13,662 bases of DNA, taken from the NCBI GenBank assembly GCA_045593325.1, contig JAZNWL010000007.1, positions 1 through 13,662 of the forward strand, written 5' to 3'. A model generated the notes under the pieces. It searched no databases and was not told the DNA's origin. It saw only the letters and a program-made list of their open reading frames with translations. Origin of the DNA: UMGS1484 sp045593325. GTDB lineage: Bacteria; Bacillota; Clostridia; Oscillospirales; Acutalibacteraceae. Numbering within the stretch: the stretch's first letter is position 1; every line of letters starts with the position of its first letter. This document shows, piece after piece, positions 7,451 to 13,662 of the stretch. The position numbers and the translations under genes were made by a program.

Positions 7451-9715
7451 TTACAGTTTATTGCGGATAATTTTACCACTGATGGTCTTGGGCAGTTCGT
7501 CTTTAAATACCACGATTCTGGGGTATTTATAAGGCGCAGTACGGGTCTTTACGTAATTTTGGATTTCCTTCTTCAGTTCTTCGGTAGGTTCAGTTCCTTT
7601 GGTCAGCACAATGCTGGCTTTTACCACCTGACCGCGAACTTCGTCAGGAGCGGCAGAGACACCACATTCCAGAACGTAAGGAAGTTCCATGATAACGCTT
7701 TCGATTTCAAAAGGCCCGATACGATAACCGGAAGATTTGATCACGTCATCGGTTCTGCCCACATACCAGAAGAAACCGTCTTCATCTCTCCAGGCGGTGT
7801 CCCCGGTGTGGTAATAACCGTCATGCCAAACTTCTTTGGTTTTCTTTTCATCACCGTAATAACCCAGGAACAACCCGCAGGGAACTTTATCGGAAGTTTT
7901 GATTACAATTTCCCCTACTTCCCCTACTTCAGCCTGACGACCGTCCAAGGTGTGTAATTCGATGTCATACAAAGGAACAGGTTTCCCCATAGAACCGATT
8001 TTATGATCGGTACCCATAAGGTTGGCAATGGAAAGGGTGGTTTCGGTTTGGCCGAACCCTTCCATGATTTTTAAGCCCGTTGCATTTTTAAATTGTTTAT
8101 ATACTTCGGGATTCAAAGCTTCCCCAGCGGTGGTCATATGTTTAACAGAAGATAAATCATATTGGGAAATATCTTGTTTGATGAGCATACGAAGCATGGT
8201 GGGAGGTGCACAGAAGGTTGTGATATTGTGTTTGGCAAACATAGGCAGGATTTCCGATGCATCAAAGCGGTCGAAATCATAGGTGAATACACCGCCTTCA
8301 CACAGCCATTGGCCGTAAAGTTTCCCCCACAGGGCTTTGCCCCAACCGGTATCGGAAATGGTAAAGTGTAATCCATCGGGATCAACACTGTGCCAATATT
8401 TGGCGGTGATGTAATGACCCAAGGGATATTTATAACTATGAGAAGCAATTTTGGGATAACCGGTTGTACCCGAAGAGAAGAACATCAACATAGGATCATC
8501 ACCGCAAGGTGTTTCTTCACTGCGTTCAAATTTCCCGGTAAACAAGTTATATTCAGAATCAAAATCATGCCAGCCATCTTTTTGACCGCCAACCAAAATT
8601 TTAGTGGTAACCTGAGGACATTTTTCCACTGCCAGATCCGCTTGATTGGCAACGTCACCGTCGGCAGTACAAAGAATTGCCGAAACCCCTGCGGTATTGA
8701 ACCGATATTCAAAGTCGTGTTCTTGTAACAGGCAAGTAGCAGGGATAGCAATAGCGCCTAATTTATGAAGTCCTAAAATAGCATACCAGAATTGGAAGTG
8801 ACGTTTTAAGACCAACATAACGCGGTCGCCTTTTTTGATACCCAAAGACTTAAAATAGTTGGCACATTGAGCAGAGGCCCGTTTCATATCCCCAAAGGTG
8901 ATGTGGCGTTCGGTTTTATTTTTATCAATGTGAAGCATCGCCAATTTATCAGGGGTACGGTCAGCAATAGCATCCACAATATCAAAAGCAAAGTTGAATT
9001 CATCTTCATGTTCAAAGTTGATTTCTTTCAACAAACCATTTTCATCTTCCACGGTTTTAACAAAACGGTCAGATACCAATTCATTCATAGAGCGGGCAGA
9101 AACAATACTTTCCCGAACTACTTCTTCCTCAGTATCTTCTCCAGGCAAAACAACAGCCAGGAATTGACAGTCAGCCCCGTCCACAGCAATCATACCGTGG
9201 GGGGTGGCACTGTTATAATAAATACTGTCGCCTTCATGAAGGATTTCTACATGATCGCCAACCTGAACTTTCAAACTGCCGCTGACAACCAGGTCAAATT
9301 CCTGACCCGAGTGAGTGGTGGTATGAATGGGACGATTTTGCTGTTCAGCAGAATATTCATATTTTACCCAATAGGGTTCAGCAATTTTTGAACGGAAGCG
9401 AGGTGCCAGGTTTTGGATTTGGATTCCATTTTCATTTACAGTTTCCTGCCCCTTCCCTTTTCTGGTAACGGTATAGGAAGACAAGGAAGCGCTATGGCCT
9501 TTTAACAAATCGGTAATTTCCATGTCAAAAGCCAGAGCACATTTGTGAATAAAGGTAAAAGGCAAATCACAAACGCCTGCTTCATAATCATTGTATTGTT
9601 CCACAGAAACTTCGGTTTTTTTTGCCATTTCGCTGACGGTGAAACCAATAATTTCTCTCATTTCACGAATACGAACGGCAATTTCTTTCAGTTTGTTTTG
9701 TGACATGGTTTCCAT
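7451..9715 (-). CDS. HTH-cupin-acyl-CoA synthetase fusion (MACS type), Ile T-box controlled
   Basis: This 754-residue paralogue of the synthetase at 4818-7103 has the same order: an XRE-type HTH at about residues 14-72, a cupin at about 115-195 and an acyl-CoA synthetase domain to the end. Visible motifs are FFSSGTTGYPK (412-422), SDTGWGKALW, GFGQTETT (553-560), YHTGD (635-639) and PKTISGK with catalytic K748. The N-terminal regulatory part has diverged clearly from its paralogue, whereas the last 94 residues differ at only three positions. AGGAGG lies eight bases before the ATG. The leader carries an Ile specifier, so 2-methylbutyrate is the predicted acid; this is inferred, not shown. No VOR genes follow directly, so it would rely on those of the next operon. 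Confidence 0.92.
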   Translation of the reverse strand: METMSQNKLKEIAVRIREMREIIGFTVSEMAKKTEVSVEQYNDYEAGVCDLPFTFIHKCALAFDMEITDLLKGHSASLSSYTVTRKGKGQETVNENGIQIQNLAPRFRSKIAEPYWVKYEYSAEQQNRPIHTTTHSGQEFDLVVSGSLKVQVGDHVEILHEGDSIYYNSATPHGMIAVDGADCQFLAVVLPGEDTEEEVVRESIVSARSMNELVSDRFVKTVEDENGLLKEINFEHEDEFNFAFDIVDAIADRTPDKLAMLHIDKNKTERHITFGDMKRASAQCANYFKSLGIKKGDRVMLVLKRHFQFWYAILGLHKLGAIAIPATCLLQEHDFEYRFNTAGVSAILCTADGDVANQADLAVEKCPQVTTKILVGGQKDGWHDFDSEYNLFTGKFERSEETPCGDDPMLMFFSSGTTGYPKIASHSYKYPLGHYITAKYWHSVDPDGLHFTISDTGWGKALWGKLYGQWLCEGGVFTYDFDRFDASEILPMFAKHNITTFCAPPTMLRMLIKQDISQYDLSSVKHMTTAGEALNPEVYKQFKNATGLKIMEGFGQTETTLSIANLMGTDHKIGSMGKPVPLYDIELHTLDGRQAEVGEVGEIVIKTSDKVPCGLFLGYYGDEKKTKEVWHDGYYHTGDTAWRDEDGFFWYVGRTDDVIKSSGYRIGPFEIESVIMELPYVLECGVSAAPDEVRGQVVKASIVLTKGTEPTEELKKEIQNYVKTRTAPYKYPRIVVFKDELPKTISGKIIRNKL

Positions 9716-10009
9716 TATAAAATCCTCCTAAATAACAAAACACCCATCTCAAAGAAAACTTTGAGACGGGTGTTAAAAATCAACACTCGCGGTACCACTC
9801 AAATTGCGATATAAACCGCCACTTTTCAAGCTCTAACAAGCTCTATGCATTTACGCAGCATACACGAAAAATCCTACAACCAAACGGTTTTCAAATTTTC
9901 AGCTCAGAAGTGATGGGCAATAAAACGATTGTTGTTGACTCACACCAGCCGTCAACTCTCTGAAAACAAACATTGTTTTGTGCCGTCTTCGTCACAGCTT
10001 TTGTAATTT
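9716..10009 (-). promoter_or_regulatory. T-box riboswitch leader, predicted isoleucine specifier (AUC)
   Basis: The T-box GAGTGGTACCGCG is read on the minus strand at 9800-9788. Stem I includes AGAGAG and GGCTGGTGTGAG at about 9961-9934. The lower helices are present: AGCU with AGCU, a K-turn-like GUGAC/UGA element, and GAAG with CUUC. The 3' strand of the specifier loop reads CCC-AUC-A before CUUC, giving AUC (9914-9912), isoleucine, followed by the usual A. The 5' strand has ACGG in place of AGUA, so the S-turn is not canonical. Downstream of Stem I the leader is closely similar to the Val leader. A terminator and AGGAGG follow. Nothing else is visible in this gap of about 340 bases besides the leader and its promoter. 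Confidence 0.92.
9734..9774 (-). terminator. T-box regulated intrinsic terminator (Ile leader)
   Basis: On the minus strand CACCCGTCTCAAAG (9772-9759) pairs with CTTTGAGATGGGTG (9754-9741) around a UUUU loop, and TTTTGTT follows. It sits between the T-box and the ribosome site of the synthetase gene. Confidence 0.9.
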
Positions 10010-10015
10010 TTGTTC

Positions 10016-10044
10016 ATTATAAACCCAACAAAAATAATTGTCAA
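10016..10044 (-). promoter_or_regulatory. Consensus sigma-A promoter for the Ile T-box transcript
   Basis: On the minus strand TTGACA (10044-10039) and TATAAT (10021-10016) are 17 bases apart. The -35 box begins 9 bases after the stop codon of the upstream aminopeptidase gene, without a recognisable terminator between them. Confidence 0.9.
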
Positions 10045-10053
10045 GAGTTATTT

Positions 10054-11097
10054 TTAAATTTTTTGTAAATTTTCAGCAACCGTATTCACCATGACTTGTA
10101 CAAGTAAAGACGTGGCATCAATATCATCCTGATGAACGACACAGTTTGCTGAATGCAGATATCGACAAGGAACCGACAAAGCCAAAGTGCGAACACCGTC
10201 ACCGGAAGCATGGATGGTTCCCCCGTTATTCCCGCCTGCTACAGCATTTTTGGACTGACAGGTAATACCGTTACTTTTTGCTGTATTCATAGCTATTTGA
10301 TACAATTCGCGATCATACACCGTGGCACGATCCATAAAAGAAAGGGTAACCCCTTTGCCAAGTTGACACACCTTTTCATTTTCACCAACACCTGCAATAT
10401 CCGATGCTGTTGTAGCTTCCAAAACCAAAGCGATGTCGGGTTTTACACCGAAGGTAGCAGTTTTTGCACCAATCAGACCAACTTCTTCCTGGACAGTAAA
10501 GGTGCAAATCGTATCAAATTCCTGCTCACGGCGAATATAATCAATCAATATGGCACAACCTACGCGGTCGTCCAATGCCTTTCCCTTGACCTTCCCGTCA
10601 CCAAAAAGCACAAAATCACTTTCAAAGGTGCAAACATCTCCGGGTTGTACCAATGTTAAGGCATCCTCCTTGGAATAAGCACCAATATCAATGGACATAT
10701 CCTTCACAGAAGGTAACGATTTCTTTTGTTCTCCTGACAAGCAATGAACAGGCAAGCATCCGATGACACCGCAAACTCCATTGGCAAAAGCCACACGTTT
10801 CCCCAGCAAGGCTTCCGGCAAAATTCCGCCAACTGTTGCAAAAGAAAGGGCTCCATTGGGATGAACGGTTGTGATGATCAATCCCACCTCATCCATGTGA
10901 GCGTCCAGCTGAATGATGTGAGAAGGTTTACGCCGTCCTTTTTTTGTAACGATCAGATTCCCCAGAGCATCCACGCGATAAGAGGCATAACCTTCAATAT
11001 ACGATATAATTTTCTCCCGAACCAACTTTTCGTGCCCGGATGGACCAAAGCAAAGGGACAGGTCCTGAAGAATCTCCATAATGGTATTACATTCCAT
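10054..11097 (-). CDS. M42 family metallo-aminopeptidase (second of a pair)
   Basis: This 347-residue protein is an M42-type (glutamyl aminopeptidase/cellulase M-like) dinuclear metal exopeptidase, cytoplasmic and expected to form large oligomeric shells. Predicted metal-site and catalytic residues are all present: H67 in LDAHMDEVG, D176 in KALDDRVG, E204/E205 in QEEVGLIGA, E227 in VLEATTA and H315 in RYLHS. It likely trims N-terminal residues from peptides; the exact preference cannot be told. I chose the ATG at 11097, which has AAGGAGGT at good distance. That site lies within the last codons of the preceding M42 gene, and the two reading frames overlap by 11 bases, so translation is probably coupled. 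The longer frame to 11139 would bury the ribosome site. It is the third gene of the murD transcription unit. Confidence 0.93.
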   Translation of the reverse strand: MECNTIMEILQDLSLCFGPSGHEKLVREKIISYIEGYASYRVDALGNLIVTKKGRRKPSHIIQLDAHMDEVGLIITTVHPNGALSFATVGGILPEALLGKRVAFANGVCGVIGCLPVHCLSGEQKKSLPSVKDMSIDIGAYSKEDALTLVQPGDVCTFESDFVLFGDGKVKGKALDDRVGCAILIDYIRREQEFDTICTFTVQEEVGLIGAKTATFGVKPDIALVLEATTASDIAGVGENEKVCQLGKGVTLSFMDRATVYDRELYQIAMNTAKSNGITCQSKNAVAGGNNGGTIHASGDGVRTLALSVPCRYLHSANCVVHQDDIDATSLLVQVMVNTVAENLQKI

Positions 11098-12112
11098 ATA
11101 TTGCACCTCCTTGTTCACAATACAACATGAGTAAGGCAAGAAGATTTTCCAGATCTTTTGGGTCTACCATTTCCACAGCGGTATGCATATTCTTTAAGGG
11201 ATACGACACCAATCCCGTAGGAATTCCTACACCCGTCCCCTGGATTCCGTTAGCGTTGGTTCCCGAAGCACCACCCATTACTTCACAGGTAAAGGGAATC
11301 GTATGATCTTGGGCAATACTTCTGAGGAAATTGGAAATATCGGAAGATAACATGGGTGAACAGCCAATCATTACGCCATCACCCGATTCACCGGGCGTAG
11401 CATATTGTAAACCCGGAACAGCGGCAAAACTGGCATCAATCACAATGGCTTCCCGGGGATTTGCCGCAAAAGCGCCGGTTACCGCCCCTGCAAAACGATG
11501 TCCCGTTTCTTCAAGGGCGGAAAATTGCAAAACAATGGTACTTTTTAATGAAGTAACATTATGCAATTTGTGAGCCAGTTGAATTAAAATTGCAACCCCT
11601 GCTAAGTTATCTAATCCACGGGCACAATAACGATTGTTGGCTAATACACTGAAAGTTGACTTTAAAGTGACATAATCTCCGATGGCAACTTTCTCTTTTG
11701 CTTGTTCGCAGGAATAGCCAATATCAATCCCTTGTTCTTCCACAGACACTGCCGCAGAATCACCCGAGTTTTTTAAGTGGGGTGGCATAATGGCAAACAA
11801 ACCGAAAATGGGTTCCTTTGCCCACACGGTAACCGCACTGCCCGCCAGCACACGACAATCCACACCGCCACAGGGTGCCACCTTAAGAAAACCTTCGGCT
11901 GTAATTCCCGTTACCACAAAATGAATGGTATCCATGTGGGCATCTAACAAAAGGGTATGGTCACTTTCCCCAGGAAAGCGCACCTGTATGGTGCCTAAAG
12001 GTGTTACGTGAGTATCGCATCCTTGAGGCAACAAAGAAAGAACGGCTTCTTTTAAACCGTTCCCAAAGGTTTGGGTTAATTTTAATAATATTTCTTTCAA
12101 TTTCTTTTTCAT
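11087..12112 (-). CDS. M42 family metallo-aminopeptidase (first of a pair)
   Basis: This 341-residue M42-family peptidase is distinct from the downstream paralogue but has the full predicted metal and catalytic set: H59 (LDAHMDT), D168 (RGLDNLAG), E201/E202 (LEETGH), D226 (VIDAS) and H310 (NMHTAVEMVD). It has no signal peptide, so it should act on cytoplasmic peptides. The gene starts 3 bases after the murD stop codon. The only ribosome site near the ATG, AAGGA, touches the start codon directly, which is unusually close. A TTG four codons later would have better spacing, or translation may rely on coupling to murD. The pair could form mixed or separate oligomers; the sequence does not decide this. 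Confidence 0.92.
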   Translation of the reverse strand: MKKKLKEILLKLTQTFGNGLKEAVLSLLPQGCDTHVTPLGTIQVRFPGESDHTLLLDAHMDTIHFVVTGITAEGFLKVAPCGGVDCRVLAGSAVTVWAKEPIFGLFAIMPPHLKNSGDSAAVSVEEQGIDIGYSCEQAKEKVAIGDYVTLKSTFSVLANNRYCARGLDNLAGVAILIQLAHKLHNVTSLKSTIVLQFSALEETGHRFAGAVTGAFAANPREAIVIDASFAAVPGLQYATPGESGDGVMIGCSPMLSSDISNFLRSIAQDHTIPFTCEVMGGASGTNANGIQGTGVGIPTGLVSYPLKNMHTAVEMVDPKDLENLLALLMLYCEQGGAIYGM

Positions 12113-12115
12113 TCC

Positions 12116-13507
12116 TTACAATTCATTCACCAGTTGTTTGTAATGACGTCCACGAACTGCAAAATTGGGATAGCGGTCAAAACTGGCACAGGCGGGACTT
12201 AAGGAAACAATATCCCCATTTTTAGCATATTCATAAGCAAGTTTCACAGCATTTTCCATGGAGTCGGCACGAAGAATCTGAATGGTTTCAGGAGAATATC
12301 CCTTTTGATTCTTTACACAATTCTCAATGGCATCGGCAGTATCCCCTGTTAAAATTAACAATTTGATTTTTTCGATTGCCTTTTGTGCAAATGGATCAAA
12401 AGGAATATGCTTATCATATCCCCCGGCAATGATGATCTGTTTTTGATGAAACGAATTCAGTCCGGCAATAGCTCTGGTGGGGCTGGTGGCAATGGAATCG
12501 TTGTACCACCGCACGCCATTCAGTTCTCTGACAAATTCAATACGATGTTCCACCCCGCCAAATTCTTTGGCAACTTTTTGGATATTTTCCACCGATACAA
12601 TGCCCCACACAGCGCAAATGGCAGCCATGTAGTTTTGTATATTATGGGCGCCGGGCAATTTAATATCTTCAAAAGAAACCACAGGGGTTTCTTCCCCTTG
12701 GGATACAGCAACGATCGTATTTTCACTGCAATAACAGCCGTTTTCCACCTTTTGCAAATGGCTGAAACAAGAACATTCCCCATGAACCATTGGGACGAAT
12801 CCTCTGGTAATATCATTTTCCAGGTTCAAAACGGTTTTACTATCCCGGGTTTGAAATTGAAAAACATGAGTTTTCGCCTGAATATATTCATTCATATCCT
12901 TATGAACGTCCAGATGATTGGGGGCAACATTGGTAACCACCGCAACAGAGGGACCTTGTTTCATAGACATGAGCTGGAAAGAAGACAACTCAACCACCAC
13001 GTAATCATCGGGGGTAATATTTTCCACAACAGGAAGCAGAGGTGTGCCGATATTGCCACCTAAGTGTACCTGTTTGCCTGTGGTTTTTAACAGTTCGTAA
13101 ATAATGGAAGTGGTAGTGGTTTTTCCGTCCGAACCGGTAACAGCGAAAATCGGTGCGGGACAAAGTTTAAAAAATTCTTCCATTTCCGAAGTAACAGGAA
13201 TCCCTTTTCCTCTGGCTTCCACCAAGGACGGGTGATCATAATGGATTCCGGGCGTGCGAAAAATCACATCTCCTTCTAAATGATCCATATATCCTTCCCC
13301 CAACTGCAACCGAATCCCTTGTTGGGTATAAGTGTCGTACAAATCTCCAAGTTGTTCTTTGGTGCGCTTGTCACAAGCAACCACTTTAACACCAAAGGAT
13401 GCAAATTTTTCAATTAAAGGTTGGTGACTGACACCAATCCCGCAAAATACAACTTGTTTCCCCTGAAAAGAGGTGTAGTATTCCTTGATTTTCTGGTTCA
13501 TTTTCAC
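12116..13507 (-). CDS. murD: UDP-N-acetylmuramoyl-L-alanine--D-glutamate ligase
   Basis: MurD adds D-glutamate to UDP-MurNAc-L-alanine with ATP in the cytoplasmic stage of peptidoglycan synthesis. The protein has 463 residues, close to the family norm. It has an N-terminal substrate domain with the GIGVSHQP region (23-30), the ATP-binding loop GSDGKTTTT (125-133) in the central domain, and the Mur ligase C-terminal domain with YNDSIATSPTRA and AGGYDKHIPFDPF, typical of MurD. The frame opens with GTG at 13507, and AAGGGA lies four bases upstream. An ATG two codons later (13501) has the same site ten bases upstream, so the exact start is uncertain by two residues. It is the first gene of a unit with two M42 peptidases and does not sit in a usual dcw cluster. 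Confidence 0.96.
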   Translation of the reverse strand: MKMNQKIKEYYTSFQGKQVVFCGIGVSHQPLIEKFASFGVKVVACDKRTKEQLGDLYDTYTQQGIRLQLGEGYMDHLEGDVIFRTPGIHYDHPSLVEARGKGIPVTSEMEEFFKLCPAPIFAVTGSDGKTTTTSIIYELLKTTGKQVHLGGNIGTPLLPVVENITPDDYVVVELSSFQLMSMKQGPSVAVVTNVAPNHLDVHKDMNEYIQAKTHVFQFQTRDSKTVLNLENDITRGFVPMVHGECSCFSHLQKVENGCYCSENTIVAVSQGEETPVVSFEDIKLPGAHNIQNYMAAICAVWGIVSVENIQKVAKEFGGVEHRIEFVRELNGVRWYNDSIATSPTRAIAGLNSFHQKQIIIAGGYDKHIPFDPFAQKAIEKIKLLILTGDTADAIENCVKNQKGYSPETIQILRADSMENAVKLAYEYAKNGDIVSLSPACASFDRYPNFAVRGRHYKQLVNEL

Positions 13508-13536
13508 AAGTTCCCTTCGGAAATAATATTTTTTTT

Positions 13537-13565
13537 ATTATACTCAATTTTATTGCCATTTGCAA
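13537..13565 (-). promoter_or_regulatory. Sigma-A promoter of the murD-M42 unit
   Basis: On the minus strand TTGCAA (13565-13560) and TATAAT (13542-13537) are separated by 17 bases in the short gap between the bofA-like gene and murD. The -35 box deviates at one position from TTGACA by base order, so it is weaker than the T-box promoters. Confidence 0.7.
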
Positions 13566-13578
13566 CACAAATCTACCT

Positions 13579-13662
13579 TTACAGTTGCCAAAGTATTTTA
13601 GTGGCCATCATCAAAATCACACCGGGTATCCCTAAAACCGCCGACACACCTACCGTATAGGG
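13579..13662 (-). CDS. bofA: C-terminal end of a BofA-like pro-sigma-K processing inhibitor (partial)
   Basis: The minus-strand frame entering from the right edge encodes 27 residues and then a TAA stop at 13581-13579. They include AVLGIPGVILMMATKIL, which resembles the hydrophobic C-terminus of the BofA family (a T-x-x-I-S-G-x-L-G-I-P-G pattern). BofA is a small membrane protein of the forespore surface that holds the sigma-K protease inactive in Bacillus. Only the tail is visible, so the call rests on this one motif and on the sporulating-Clostridia context. The rest of the gene lies outside the window. Confidence 0.7.
   Translation of the reverse strand, partial: PYTVGVSAVLGIPGVILMMATKILWQL

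Noticed and set aside
101..9800. Repeated GCGGTACCAC at three places as a dispersed repeat or mobile-element end
   Set aside because: Each copy is the conserved T-box motif of a riboswitch in the same position relative to a promoter, terminator and ribosome site. No transposase or terminal repeats are present.

Overview
The window looks like part of a chromosome from an anaerobic, spore-forming member of the Clostridia. The evidence is a moderate-to-low GC content, consensus sigma-A promoters, strong AGGAGG-type ribosome binding sites, ferredoxin-linked 2-oxoacid metabolism, three T-box riboswitches and the end of a BofA-like sporulation gene. I cannot name the genus. Every gene I accept lies on the minus strand, so transcription runs from high to low coordinates.

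Layout in the direction of transcription. (1) 13662-13579: the last 27 codons of a bofA-like gene. (2) 13565-10054: a promoter, then murD and two overlapping M42-family aminopeptidase genes. (3) 10044-7451: a consensus promoter and a T-box leader with predicted Ile specifier AUC, then a 754-aa protein with an N-terminal XRE-type HTH, a cupin and a MACS-type acyl-CoA synthetase. (4) 7443-408: a second consensus promoter and a T-box leader with predicted Val specifier GUA, then a seven-gene operon. It holds a second HTH-cupin-acyl-CoA synthetase, a small MinD/ParA-like ATPase, an 8Fe-8S ferredoxin subunit, the alpha (VorB), beta and gamma subunits of a 2-ketoisovalerate:ferredoxin oxidoreductase, and ilvE, closed by an intrinsic terminator. 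(5) 349-1: a third consensus promoter and a T-box leader with predicted Leu specifier CUC, whose gene begins just outside the left edge.

How the parts fit together. An acyl-CoA synthetase could activate isobutyrate or 2-methylbutyrate, the VOR complex could reductively carboxylate the acyl-CoA with reduced ferredoxin to the 2-oxoacid, and IlvE would transaminate that to valine or isoleucine. T-box leaders switch genes on when the matching tRNA is uncharged. Ile and Val T-boxes in front of these genes therefore argue that the set works in the biosynthetic direction, salvaging branched-chain fatty acids into amino acids, and not in amino-acid fermentation as the VOR annotation alone might suggest. 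The main points of interest are the Ile/Val specifier split between two duplicated leader-plus-synthetase units, the fusion of a DNA-binding HTH and cupin to an acyl-CoA synthetase, and an uncharacterised ATPase inside the operon. Substrate assignments are inferred from the specifier codons and the context, and are not shown directly by the protein sequences.
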